The translations under genes and the position numbers were made by a program. Positions 49,227 through 60,807 of a stretch of DNA of 64,000 nt are shown piece by piece. The notes beneath the pieces were generated by a model. The model was given only the letters and a program-made list of their open reading frames with translations, was not told where the DNA came from and did not search any database. How positions within the stretch are numbered: position 1 is the first letter of the stretch; every line of letters starts with the position of its first letter. This DNA comes from Panorpa germanica (lineage: Eukaryota; Arthropoda; Insecta; Mecoptera; Panorpidae): positions 7,750,001 through 7,814,000 of the forward strand of contig OY783203.1 in NCBI GenBank assembly GCA_963678705.1, read 5' to 3'.

Positions 49227-50144
49227 ATGAAGTTATTCGTAGTTCTCTCCGTCCTCGTCGCTGGTGCTGTCGCGTACCCCGGATACCTGGGATACGGACA
49301 CGGACATGGTGTTCCCCAACAAGTTGCCGACACCCATGAGGTAGCTGCCGCCAAGGCACAACACTTCGCAGCTGTTGCCGCCGCACAAGCACACTCTGGT
49401 GCCGGTGCAGGACACTACGCCGTCGCTGGACATGAAGACGATGGCCAATACCGTGGTGAAGGTGCCCATTACGATGGACATTATGCTGGACACTACGATG
49501 ATGGTCAATACCGTGGAGAAGGCAGCCACTACGCCGGACAATACGCTCATGGAGCAGTTGCCGTTCTTGCTCCAGGACAAGACACCCATGAAGTAGCCGC
49601 CGCTAAAGCACAACACTTTGCCGCCGTCGCCGAAGCCAAAGGCCAACAATCCGCCCTAGGACACTATGGTGGTCACGATGATGGGCACTACGCTGGACAA
49701 TACGACGATGGTCAATACCGTGGAGAAGGCGCTCAGTATGCTGGACAATACGCTGGACATTATGCTCATGGAGCCGTTGCCGTTCTTGCCCCAGGACAAG
49801 ATACCCATGAAGTAGCTGCCGCTAAAGCTCAACACTTTGCCGCTGTCGCTGCCGCACAATCTGCTGCCGGTGCAGGACACTACGCCGTCGTAGGACATGA
49901 AGATGATGGTCAATACCGTGGAGAAGGTGCCCATTACGATGGACATTATGCTGGACAATACTCCGGACATGAAGACGATGGTCAATACCGTGGAGAAGGT
50001 GCTCACTACGCCGGACACTACGCTCATGGACCCGTTGTCGTTCTTGCTCCAGGACAAGACACCCACGAAGTTGCTGTAGCTAGAGCACAACACCTCGCTG
50101 CCCACGCCGCTGCTCTTCATGGAGCAGTAGGACACCATTATTAG
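49227..50144 (+). CDS. repeat-rich cuticular protein (305 aa, secreted)
   Basis: A structural protein predicted to be secreted into the cuticle. A signal peptide (MKLFVVLSVLVAGAVA, cleavage before about residue 17) precedes two interleaved repeats. DTHEVAAAKAQHFAAVA starts at about 35, 119, 192 and 278, the last degenerate (EVAVARAQHLAAHA). DDGQYRGEG starts at about 71, 91, 160, 236 and 250. Tyr/His/Gly-rich AGHY/AGQY spacers lie between. The alanine-rich motif resembles the DTPEVAAA(K/R)AAH motif of insect pupal/adult cuticle proteins (Cuticle_3-like), with Thr-His in place of Thr-Pro. There is no chitin-binding R&R consensus. The coding region is one exon and much more GC-rich than its surroundings, with an ACCACCATGA start context. 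Tyr and His could be used in sclerotisation, which is inference. The tandem DNA repeats also give long spurious frames on the other strand. Confidence 0.9.
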   Translation: MKLFVVLSVLVAGAVAYPGYLGYGHGHGVPQQVADTHEVAAAKAQHFAAVAAAQAHSGAGAGHYAVAGHEDDGQYRGEGAHYDGHYAGHYDDGQYRGEGSHYAGQYAHGAVAVLAPGQDTHEVAAAKAQHFAAVAEAKGQQSALGHYGGHDDGHYAGQYDDGQYRGEGAQYAGQYAGHYAHGAVAVLAPGQDTHEVAAAKAQHFAAVAAAQSAAGAGHYAVVGHEDDGQYRGEGAHYDGHYAGQYSGHEDDGQYRGEGAHYAGHYAHGPVVVLAPGQDTHEVAVARAQHLAAHAAALHGAVGHHY

Positions 50145-50192
50145 ATTTGAAATTTGCTTTTCCCTGATTTTCTCTAGTGTACATATAGAATT

Positions 50193-50198
50193 AATAAA
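50193..50198 (+). terminator. poly(A) signal of the cuticular protein gene
   Basis: AATAAA 49 bases after the TAG stop at 50142-50144, the first hexamer downstream. Confidence 0.75.
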
Positions 50199-50199
50199 A

Positions 50200-50634
50200 T
50201 AACATCTTTGAATATAAACATCTGTTTTCTTTAATGTTCTTCGTCCATAAATTTCAACAGAAATAAAAATAAATATGGTATTCATTAGAAAAATATTAAA
50301 GAATTATCATTGACTTATAACTAATTGACTCTTTTTATTTTTACATCCTACGCTAATATTTATAATATTGTTAATAACTATCGTAGAATTATATCAAATT
50401 TATTTATATTTCTATGTATAGTTTCATTCATTTACGAATTTTCTACTCGTTCGTAAATTTGAATATGAGAGTATCAAGCCAAAGTAAATGTCCATTTTAT
50501 AATATGTAAAATTATAATTTGTTTTATATATCTATAATTAGATGTTATTCTTATATGGTAATCAATGCTGTTGATTTTTTATTTCTTTTAAATTAAAAAT
50601 ATTTTATTTACTATATTTAGAACAAAAATACTCA
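50200..50634. other. AT-rich spacer, no gene seen
   Basis: Nothing recognisable between the cuticle gene and the start of the tandem segmental duplication. Confidence 0.5.
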
Positions 50635-53463
50635 GTAATGAACTTTAGTTTCGATTTCTGAAGTACATTGTTAAATAAACACCGTTATAATAAGTAATTA
50701 CAAAAAGTGTTTGATAATATTATTGTAAATTAAAGTATATTTTTAGTATAAAAGAAAAGTTTAGCTAAAACTTAAATAAGTTAATGATATTGAGATCTAA
50801 AATGACTGTATAATGTTCTCCTAATTATTACTTTGTAATATACAAATAAATATCATGAATGTTTGAACTAGAATAATGATTGAAATTAAAATTTAATTAT
50901 GTATATGTTTATTAACTTCTATATTAATAAAATAAAATTTACATAAAAAATAAATGTTTTATAAGATCCTTATTTTATCGTTTATATATAAATTCAATTT
51001 ATTAAGTTAAGAAAATTGTTTTTTATTATACCTGTAACAATATTTGCTTATATAAAATTTGAAGATTTTGTTGCAACTAAAAATGGAAGTTTAGACTCTA
51101 TTCATTCATTTTAATAAATATGAAATATTTTCTTATCAGAATTTACTTTGAATATATTGATATCCACTCTCTAAATTTAGTGTCACAATTTGGATTCAGT
51201 AAAATATTCTTTATTGTATTATTATTTCTACTTGTTACATAGATTGTAATCTGAAATCTATCTGGCTGATTGTGGCTCCACAGCTGTAATTAATATAAGA
51301 GATTTCAATTATTAAACAATGATTTATCAAATATATTATGTATATGTCATACCTTTGCATAATTCACGTGCAAACCAATGTATCTGTTTAAAATCTCGCA
51401 TCAACCAAATTACGTGGTTTAGAAGAAGAATTATGTCTAAAAGTAAGATAAAATACAATCATAAACTTTTTCGAATAAAATAAATACAGTTAAGACTAAG
51501 AGTTTATAGTTAATTAAATATAAGAAATTAACCCTTTTTATATTTCAAATATTTTTAAAATGGGCGCCACGTTTCTAACAATGTCATCCATATTGAATTT
51601 AAAATTTGAACTCGCAGAGTAAGCATTATTGAATTTTGAAATATATTTTGTGTAAACAAAAGGGATTGCTAAATTGTAAAAAGTGGTTGTGTTTATAATT
51701 AACAGTTTAAAGTTTTATTTAAGATATTAATTAAGTAGTAAAACGTATTTTTTATGATAATAAATGTGTATAAATGACAACGTACAATGACAGCAACAGG
51801 TGAGAATAAACTATCTTTTCTACATAATAATACAACCAAAATATTATTGCAAGCCCAAAAATGTAATCCTAGACATAAATAAATAGTTAATGAGCTATTT
51901 TGAGCATATACTTAAAATATGCTATTATGAACTATAACCTCAGATCTGGAACTGAAAATGTTAGTCTCCGCCATTTTAGTTTTTATATTTCAAATCGTTA
52001 GCTGCCCCATTTTATAATTCGTCTGCCATTTGAAAGTTGGGTGTCTCCTACGCAAGTTTCTTAGAATTTCAAATATATTATTGTGTTAGAAAATGTGCTT
52101 TTTAAAACGTAAAATGTAGTTGAATTTATAAATAAGAATCTAAAGATTTATTTAAGATATTAATATTTCATAAACCGTGTTTCTTATAAACAATAAATGT
52201 GTGTGAATGACAATCTACTATCTCATGCAACAGGTATGCTAATGTTTTCCTTTTTACATAATAATTCATCATGCATCACAACAAAACATAATCAAAACAT
52301 TCTTGTAAGCCCAGAAATGTAATTGTAGATATAAATTAATAAGTAATAATCCATTTTGACCTATTATGAATTATAACCTCACAGCTGAAAACCGTTGACC
52401 TGATTCAGTTTAAATTTATAATTAACGCTGTGACACGTACAATAGCTTAGTTTTCTTTTAAAATCGAAAAGCAAAACAATTGTAAACGTAATAGGAATCT
52501 AAAGTTTTATTTTAAAAATGTACTTATACTCCAAACATTTTTCGGGACAATAAATTATGTATATGACAAATGATGTTCGGCATTTGAATTTGCGCAATAA
52601 AAAAATAACATTGAATAGTAAAGCTGCAGTTTACAATAGAAAAGTATAACAAATAAATCTTTGATGTACCTGTTATAAAATAATAAGATCCGTTTTTAAA
52701 GAAAATTTAGACCTATCTAGATTACAATCTATCTTTACTAGGTTTTAATTAAATACATGACTTACTTTTGCTTCTGTGAATGAATGAAATTTAAGTGGTG
52801 TAATTTATGAGCTTCTTAGTAAAATATATTGTCCAGTTTTTAATTTGCTGTCGATTTCAAAAGATAGTTTCACAGCATCTCCTCGTTGAGTAATTGCCTA
52901 AAAACATAATTAATATTAAAATAATAAATAAGTATTATATTTTTCACGCTATTGAATTTATTTATTTACTTGCTTAGGGATTATAGTACCACATTTTCCA
53001 TTACATTTCAATACAGTCTACTGCGCTAATAAATAATACCTGCGGTGGCTAAATCCAACCCTAAAATATAAAGTAGAATATATCTTACTTAGCAATTAGT
53101 TTTCTTCACTCCATATATACCGAAAGACTACTATTATATCAGTCATTGATCAGAGTTAATTAAACTATCTATAAATATTCATGCATTTAACAAACCTTTT
53201 TCACTTCACTTTTTTATAAGGATACATATGTATCCTTATATCTTGATCATATGATCAGCAATAGATAAATTATGTTCACAGTATAACTAATCAAAGAATC
53301 CCGACATTACTAACTAGGTGAACCGCAAAACCCATGTCCACTGAGACGAGTCAGAAACCTCTGAAAGATCATAAACATTAAAACATCTCAACTTCCATAA
53401 ACAAAATTATGAATAAAATCACTTGTATCATCGATTTCATATTTAACTAATTCGCTTCATATG
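50635..53463. repeat. tandem segmental duplication, unit 1 (about 2.83 kb)
   Basis: Begins GTAATGAACTTTAGTTTCG, a phrase that recurs at 53464, where the second unit starts directly. It ends with TAATTCGCTTCATATG. Compared with unit 2 it has about 95 extra bases near 50790-50880 and 75 near 53165-53240. It lacks about 29 bases (GTGTTGTACATGAAACAAAC...) found at about 53808. Otherwise only scattered substitutions separate the units. Three diverged subrepeats lie inside (51630-51957, 52066-52395, 52440-52600). Confidence 0.93.
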
Positions 53464-56116
53464 GTAATGAACTTTAGTTTCGATTTCTGAAGTACATTGT
53501 TAAATAAACACCGTTATAATAAGTAATTACAAAAAGTGTTTGATAATATTATTGTAAATTAAAGTATATTTTTAGTATAAAAGAAAAGTTCAGCTAAAAC
53601 TTAAATAAGTTAATGATGAAATTAAAATTTAATTATGTATATGTTTATTAACTTCTATATTAATAAAATAAATGTTTTATAAGATCCTTATTTTATCGTT
53701 TATATATAAATTCAATTTATTAAGTTAAGAAAATTGTTTTTTATTATACCTGTAACAATATTTGCTTATATAAAATTTGAAGATTTTGTTGCAACTAAAA
53801 ATGGAAGTGTTGTACATGAAACAAACCAAATTTATTTAGACTCGATTCATTCATTTTAATAAATATGAAATATTTTCTTATCAGAATTTACTTTGAATAT
53901 ATTGATATCCACTCTCTGAATTTAGTGTCACAATTTGGATTCAGTAAAATATTCTTTATTGTATTATTATTTCTACTTGTTTCATAGATTGTAATCTGAA
54001 ATCTATCTGGCTGATTGTGGCTCCACAGCTGTAATTAATATAAGAGATTTCAATTATTAAACAATGATTTATCAAATATATTATGTATATGTCATACCTT
54101 TGCATAATTCACGTGCAAACCAATGTATCTGTTTAAAATCTCGCATCAACCAAATTACGTGGTTTAGAAGAAGAATTATGTCTAAAAGTAAGATAAAATA
54201 CAATCATAAACTTTTTCGAATAAAATAAATACAGTTAAGACTAAGAGTTTATAGTTAATTAAATATAAGAAATTAACCCTTTTTATATTTCAAATATTTT
54301 TAAAATGGGCGCCACGTTTCTAACAATGTCATCCATATTGAATTTAAAATTTGAACTCGCAGAGTAAGCATTATTGAATTTTGAAATATATTTTGTGTTA
54401 ACAAAAGGGATTTCTAAATTGTAAAAAGTGGTTGTGTTTATAATTAACAGTTTAAAGTTTTATTTAAGATATTAATTAAGTAGTAAAACGTATTTTTTAT
54501 GATAATAAATGTGTATAAATGACAACGTACAATGACAGCAACAGGTGAGAATAAACTATCTTTTCTACATAAAAATCCAACCAAAATATTATTGTAAGCC
54601 CAAAAATGTAATCCTAGACATAAATAAATAGTTAATGAGCTATTTTGAGCATATACATAAAATATGCTATTATGAACTATAACCTCAGATCTGGAACTGA
54701 AAATGTTAGTGTCCGCCATTTTAGTTTTTATATTTCAAATCGTTAGCTGCCCCATTTTATAATTCGTCTGCCATTTAAAAGTTGGGTGTGTCCTACGCAA
54801 GTTTCTTAGAATTTCAAATATATTATTGTGTTAGAAAATGTGCTTTTTAAAACGTAAAATGTAGTTGAATTTATAAATAAGAATCTAAAGATTTATTTAA
54901 GATATTAATATTTCATAAACCGTGTTTCTTATAAACAATAAATGTGTGTGAATGACAATCTACTATCTCATGCAACAGGTATGCTAATGTTTTCCTTTTT
55001 ACATAATAATTCATCATGCATCACAACAAAACATAATCAAAACATTCTTGTAAGCCCAGAAATGTAATTGTAGATATAAATTAATAAGTAATAATCCATT
55101 TTGACCTATTATGAATTATAACCTCACAGCTGAAAACCGTTAACCTGATTCAGTTTAAATTTATAATTAACGCTGTGACACGTACAATAGCTTAGTTTTC
55201 TTTTAAAATCGAAAAGCAAAACAATTGTAAACGTAATAGGAAGCTAGTTTTATTTTAAAAATGTACTTATACTCAAAACATTTTTCGGGACAATAAATTA
55301 TGTACATATATGACAAATGATGTTCGACATTTGAATTTGCGCAATAAAAAAATAACATTGAATAGTAAAGCTGCAGTTTACAATAGAAAAGTATAACAAA
55401 TAAATCTTTGATGTACCTGTTATAAAATAATAAGATCCGTTTTTAAAGAAAATTTAGACCTATCTAGATTACTATCTATCTTTACTAGGTTTTAATTAAA
55501 TACATGACTTACTTTTGCTTCTGTGAATGAATGAAATTTAAGTGGTGTAATTTATGAGCTTCTTAGTAAAATATATTGTCCAGTTTTTAATTTGCTGTCG
55601 ATTTCAAAAGATAGTTTCACAGCATCTCCTCGTTGAGTAATTGCCTAAAAACATAATTAATATTAAAATAATAAATAAGTATTATATTTTTCACGCTATT
55701 GAATTTATTTATTTACTTGCTTAGGGATTATAGTACCACATTTTCCATTACATTTCAATACAGTCTACTGCGCTAATAAATAATACCTGCGGTGGCTAAA
55801 TCCAACCCTAAAATATAAAGTAGAATATATCTTACTTAGCAATTAGTTTTCTTCACTCCATATATACCGAAAGACTACTATTATATCAGATCAGCTGATC
55901 ATATGATCAGCAATAGATAAATTATGTTCACAGTATAACTAATCAAAGAATCCCGACATTACTAACTAGGTGAACCGCCAAACCCATGTACACTCAGACG
56001 AGTCAGAAACCTCTGAAAGATCATAAACATTAAAACATCTCAACTTCCATAAACAAAATTATGAATAAAATCACTTGTATCATCGATTTCATATTTAACT
56101 AATTCGCTTCATATGG
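53464..56116. repeat. tandem segmental duplication, unit 2 (about 2.65 kb)
   Basis: Second copy of the segment at 50635-53463, in direct orientation and abutting it. The junction occurs at CATATG|GTAATGAAC. The exon-like pieces noted for unit 1 are conserved base for base here, which reflects recent duplication and not selection. Confidence 0.93.
55551..55644 (-). other. possible terminal coding exon (duplicated at about 52795-52890)
   Basis: On the minus strand a TATGTTTTTAG acceptor is followed by a 30-codon frame, AITQRGDAVKLSFEI...LLRSS, then TAA. It looks protein-like in composition. I could not connect it in frame to upstream pieces: a 21-base mini-exon at about 55788-55808 has good splice sites but gives a stop. 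It is a weak candidate and the family is not recognised. Confidence 0.25.
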
Positions 56117-56200
56117 TGAATAGCTAATTTAGTACATTAACAGTATAAAAAAAATCTCAATGAAATATGTAGGTCTTTTTAATATCAAAAATAATCTTAC

Positions 56201-56445
56201 CTGTCTTTGATACGTTGCGCAATTTAGTTCGTTTTGTTTATAGATATAAACCTTTGCAAAATTAATCGCAATTGATGAGGTTTTTGATGTCAGTTAATAG
56301 GCAATATTTAATTAAATTATTTGAAATAAAAATATATATTCTGCAGTCTGAACTCTTAAGTATTAGGTTGACTATTTACATTTTTATTATAACCATGTTT
56401 ACCTGTTGCTATATGATTATATTTTTAAAGCGCATGCGCAAAAGT
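56201..56445 (-). promoter_or_regulatory. candidate promoter and noncoding first exon (NRF-1/Ewg-like site)
   Basis: GCGCATGCGC at 56430-56439 is a perfect NRF-1/Ewg-type palindrome in otherwise AT-rich DNA. About 230 bases away on the minus strand is a strong donor, AAGACAG|GTAAGAT (exon end 56201), which would pair with acceptors in the duplicated segment. The motif is symmetric, so it could equally serve a plus-strand transcript entering the exon array from 57.2 kb. No start codon was found in this exon. Confidence 0.35.
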
Positions 56446-57166
56446 ATTTCAGTTACGATTTATTTCTCTAGGCCTAACACGCCCTGCGAAGAAATATCAC
56501 TCAGAAAAAAATTCGCAATATTTCTATTGTTCATATGATTAAATATGTTACAGGATTTGTGATTTTCTCGCCGTTTTTTTATGCAGTCGGGATAGGCCTC
56601 AGATTTTTTATTTTTATGTGTTCTTTTATCCAATGATCGGTCTTTGGGCAAGGATACAAATATCTTTCATCCCTTTTGTTCGATGTACTACATTGTACAC
56701 ACACACACAGAGGACACATACACCGTTCTATTCAACTTACGTGTATGCATTAGCTAAACAATCATGCGATTCATATTTAGAAACATCGTATTATATGTAA
56801 CTTTTTAAATTAGCATAGTCTGACCTTGATTTTAAATTTTTGAAGTATTTTACTTAGGAAAAATGTAATAATATTTAATTTAAAAAAGTATAAGTAAGAG
56901 AGGTATTTAGATTTTGTTGTACTTAAAAAGGTCTACTTAAAAAGTTTTATGATTATGTTAATGGTCAAAAGATAATATTAAAAAAAGATATATAATAGCT
57001 ATAAACCTTAAGTCGATGAAATGCGTTTACTGTGATATATTATAAAAATAAATAACAGTCAAAATAAATAAAAGTAAATATACCATTTAATTTTTTATTA
57101 TTGCGATTTATAATTGAATTTATATTCGTTAATATTTTAATTTTATGAAACTTTTTATTTATAACA
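56446..57166. other. AT-rich spacer before the exon array
   Basis: No coding leader exon was found for the array downstream. A (CA)n stretch lies at 56698-56709. The open frames at 56272-56538 and 56618-56800 look like chance. Confidence 0.4.
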
Positions 57167-57167
57167 G

Positions 57168-57279
57168 ATTTTTCTATCAGGGTTTTGGTCCATTGCTACA
57201 GCTGTAAACGAATTTCCGGACACTTGGATCGGACTACCTACTTATGAGGAGTTATATTGATTTACTTTTTTTAAATAAA
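57168..57279 (+). other. E1 cassette: terminal-exon-like unit (copies at 58487, 60808, 62362)
   Basis: After TTTATAACAG, frame 1 is open for 30 codons (GFWSIATAVNEFPDTWIGLP...) to TGA at 57258-57260, and AATAAA follows at 57274-57279. All four E1 copies keep this frame despite amino-acid changes (N/K, T/S, P/L). That is the layout of a 3'-terminal coding exon in phase 0. No upstream partner with a start codon is identified. The protein is not recognised. Confidence 0.45.
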
Positions 57280-57367
57280 TGTAAATGTAATTTTATTATT
57301 GCTATTTATAAAGGTTAATTTATATTTGATAATATTTTAATTTCAATATGGTTTTTCTTTATTACAG

Positions 57368-57557
57368 ATTTTTTTTATTAGGGTTCTGCTGCATTGCTGC
57401 TGTAACGAATTTCCGAATTTTTGGAGCAGCCTGGATTCTGATTATTTGTGTAGTACAGTGTTTAGTGATAGTGCAGTGTGAATTATTTAAATCAGGAAGG
57501 ATTAATGCAGTTCCTGACCTCGCAGAAGACATCGTGCACTAGGACGTAATTATAGAG
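57368..57557 (+). other. E2 cassette: diverged relative of E1 fused to an internal-exon tail
   Basis: Frame 1 after TTATTACAG reads CCCNEFPNFWSSL..., alignable with E1's NEFPDTWIGLP, so E1 and E2 share an ancestor. E2b and E2c (58687, 59453) keep the E1-like end (SSLPAYGDAF, SSLLAHGESF) before a stop, but E2a diverges. E2a continues past its stop to an AGAG|GTAACC donor at 57557. The 64-codon frame from ATG 57348 starts in the intron and uses another frame. It is present again at 60988. Confidence 0.4.
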
Positions 57558-57793
57558 GTAACCATCAAATTAACAAATTCTTTCTTTTCCTTTTCCATTT
57601 CAATAGACTTGTAAAATATCTTAACGAATTATCTTTTGTTCCAGACTTAAAATGAACAATTAAATTGGACATGTGCAAGTGTCGCGTTGCATAGACTTTG
57701 TGTAGTACAGTGTTTAGTGCAAGTGCAGTGTGAATTATTTAAATCAGGAAGGATTAATGCAGTTCCTGACTTCGCAGAAGACACCGGAAACGT

Positions 57794-58154
57794 ATGGAGG
57801 CATCCGGCTTTAGGAAAATTAAAAAAAGGTAATATTCTAAATTAAAATCATATATCGAGTATAGAAATTTAATCTATTTTAATATAAGTAAACTTATTGT
57901 AATCTTAACGATTTCTTTCTCTTGTTTTAGGCTCACATCAGGTTCCACAACTGTAACAATGAGTCCTAAGTAAGTGGAACTTATTTCTAAGCATGGCCCC
58001 ACCGCACTAACTTTAAAAATTACTTTACAGGGTCTTGACAATGTTTATTATGGAAATCATTATTAATCTTAAGAGATATTGGAGTCTGTTTCAGATAAGT
58101 CCCGTAGATTCAAGGCTTCTTCAAGATGGATTTCTGTTTGATGTTGCCGCCTAA
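57794..58154 (+). CDS. candidate 65-aa protein spliced from E3-E4-E5 (unrecognised)
   Basis: Joining 57794-57828, 57931-57969 and 58031-58154 gives 198 bases with an unbroken frame. It runs from ATG (MEASGFRKIKK) through TVTMSPKVL and INLKRYWSLFQISP to LQDGFLFDVAA and TAA. Junctions use AAAAAAAG|GTAATA, TTGTTTTAG|G, CCTAA|GTAAGT and CTTTACAG|G. The same join is intact at 61669-62029. At 60088 onward, E5 carries a net one-base difference before the second ATG that breaks the frame. A basic N-terminus and a hydrophobic middle are visible, but no known domain. A noncoding transcript is at least as likely. Confidence 0.3.
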
Positions 58155-60087
58155 GATTTTAAAAGATAATTGGGAGTATCCTAGGTGATTAAAGAAGGAT
58201 TGAGATTAAAATAAAGGTAATAATACGTTGTAGTTTTTCATCTAATTATTGATTAGTTTTAATTTCATGTTTTCTGTAAATGTAATGCTCTTTCTTTCTT
58301 TCTATCTTACAGATTGAAGAAAAATAGCCGGACTCTTGGATCAGCCTACCTACTTATGAGTAGTTACTTGGATTTCCTTCTTTTAAATAAAAGTAAATAT
58401 ACCATTTAATTTTTTATTATTGTGAATAATAATTGAATTTATATTCGTTAATATTTTAATTTTATGAAACTTTTTATTTATAACAGATTTTTCTATCAGG
58501 GTTTTGGTCCATTGCTACAGCTGTAAAAGAATTTCCGGACTCTTGGATCGGACTACCTACTTATGAGGAGTTATATTGATTTACTTTTTTTAAATAAATG
58601 TAAATGTAATTTTATTATTGCTATTTATAAAATTTAATTTATATTTGATAATATTTTAATTTCAATATGGTTTTTCTTTATTACAGATTTTTTTTATTAG
58701 GGTTCTGCTGCATTGCTGTTGTAACGAATTTCCGAATATTTGGAGCAGCCTACCTGCCTATGGGGATGCATTCTGATTATTTGTGTAGTACAGTGTTTAG
58801 TGAAAGTGCAGTGTGAATTATTTAAATCAGGAAGGATTAATGCAGTTCCTGACCTCGCAGAAGACATCGTGCACTAGGACGTAATTAGAGAGGTAGCCAT
58901 CTGATTAACAAATTCTTTCTTTTCCATTTCAATAGACTTGTAAATGATTTTAACGAATTATCTTTTGTTGCAGACTTAAAACCAACAATTAAATTTGGAC
59001 ACGTGCAATCGTCGCGTTTGCACAGACTTTGTGTAGTGCTCAAGGTTCCTCCAAGATGGATTTCTTTTTGATGTTGCTGTTTAATATTTAAAAAGACTGA
59101 GGAAGGAATGAGATTAAAATAAAGGTATGAATTTGTTGTACTATTTCATCTGATCACTGACAGTTTTATTTGTTCTTTGATTAAATTGGTTAAACTATAA
59201 TTTCCACATATTGATTTTAGTTTTAATTTCATGTTTTCTATAAATATAATGCTCTTTATTTCTTACAGATTTTTTTTAGGGGTTACTGGAGTGTTTACTC
59301 TATTGAAGAACAATAGCCGGACCTACTTATGAGGAGTTATTTTCATTTCTTTTTTTTAAATAAATGTAAATTTAATTTTATTATTGCTATTTATAAAGGT
59401 TAATTTATATTTGATAATATTTGAATTTCAATATGGTTTTTCTTTATTACAGATTTTTTTTATCAGGGTTCAGTTGCATTGCTGTTGTAACGAATTTCGG
59501 AACTTTTGGAGCAGCCTACTTGCCCATGGGGAGTCATTTTGATTTTCTTTTTCAAAATAAATGTAAATATTAATTATCATATTTTGTGATTGAGTTTTTT
59601 TTTTGTTATTATTATAATTTTAAAATGATTTTCCTTCTTACAGATTTTTTTCAGGATCCTGCTGCATTGCTGTTGTAACGAATTTCCTAACTTTTGAAGC
59701 AACCTACCTGCCTATGGGGGGGAATTCTGATGCTTTCTGTAGTGCAGTGCAGTGATTAGTGAAAATGTATTGTGAATTATTTAAATCAGGAAGGATTAAT
59801 GCAGTTCCTGACTTCGCAGAAGACATCGTGCGCTAGGACGTAATTAGAGAGGTAATCATCTAATTAACAAATTCTTTCTTTTCCTTTTCCATTTCAATAG
59901 ACTTGTAAAATATCTTAACGAATTATCTTTTGTTCCAGACTTAAAATGAACAATTAAATTGGACATGTGCAAGTGTCACGTTGCATAGACTTTGTGTAGT
60001 GCAGTGTTTAGTGCAAGTGCAGTGTGAATTATTTAAATCAGGAAGGATTAATGCAGTTCCTGACTTCGCAGAAGAAACCGGAAACGT

Positions 60088-60448
60088 ATGGAGGCATCCG
60101 GCTTTAGGAAAATTAAAAAAAGGTAATATTCTAAATTAAAATCATATATCGAGTATAGAAATTTAATCTATTTTAATATAAGTAAACTTATTGTAATCTT
60201 AACGATTTCTTTCTCTTGTTTTAGGCTCACATCAGGTTCCACAACTGTAACAATGAGTCCTAAGTAAGTGGAACTTATTTCTAAGCATGGCCCCGCCACA
60301 CTAAATGAAAAATTACTTTGCAGAGTCAGAGTCAATGTTTATTATGGAAATGATTATTAATCTTAAGAGATGTTGGAGTCTGTTTCAGATAAGTGCCGGA
60401 GATTCAAGGCTTCTTCAAGATGGATTTCTGTTTGATGTTGCCGCCTAA
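60088..60448 (+). pseudogene. frame-broken copy of the E3-E4-E5 cassette
   Basis: E3 (ATG 60088, exon end 60122) and E4 (60225-60263) match the intact copies. E5 starts AGTCAGAGTCAATG where the others have GGTCTTGACAATG, one base more. The joined frame therefore ends early. Alternative nearby AG acceptors do not restore it. Confidence 0.4.
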
Positions 60449-60807
60449 GATTTTAAAAGATAATTGGGAGTGCCCTAGGTGACTAAAGAAGGATTGAGAT
60501 TAAAATAAAGGTAATAATACGTTGTACTTTTTCATCTAATTATTGATTAGTTTTAATTTCATGTTTTCTGTAAATGTAATGCTCTTTCTTTCTTTCTTAC
60601 AGATTTTTTAGGGGTTACTAGACAGTTTGCTCCGTTGAAGAAAAATAGCCGGACTCTTGGATCAGCCTACCTACTTATGAGTAGTTACTTGGATTTCCTT
60701 CTTTTAAATAAAAGTAAATATACCATTTAATTTTTTATTATTGTGAATAATAATTGAATTTATATTCGTTAATATTTTAATTTTATGAAACTTTTTATTT
60801 ATAACAG

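Larger units (their letters stand above)
57168..60807 (+). repeat. higher-order repeat unit 1 of an exon-like cassette array (3.64 kb)
   Basis: Cassettes in order, by acceptor position: E1 57168, E2a 57368, E3 57645, E4 57931, E5 58031, E6 58313, E1 58487, E2b 58687, E3/E5 hybrid 58974, E6 59269, E2c 59453, E2d 59644, E3 59939, E4 60225, E5 60324, E6 60603. Almost every cassette has a pyrimidine-rich CAG acceptor, and the internal ones a GTA-type donor. The same order resumes at 60808, 3640 bases on. Confidence 0.9.

Noticed and set aside
49233-49649. 138-codon minus-strand frame inside the cuticle gene
   Set aside because: Antisense shadow of the GC-rich tandem repeats; no start context, and the sense strand has signal peptide, TATA box and poly(A) signal.
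49656-50285. 209-codon minus-strand frame over the 3' half of the cuticle gene
   Set aside because: Same antisense-repeat artefact, extended into the 3' UTR.
56272-56538. 88-codon plus frame as a leader exon for the cassette array
   Set aside because: No donor at its end in phase with the cassettes, and its sequence is AT-driven.
57348-57542. 64-codon hydrophobic frame (also at 60988) as a membrane protein
   Set aside because: Its ATG lies before the splice acceptor, in the intron, and the related copies at 58687 and 59453 do not preserve this frame past the first half.
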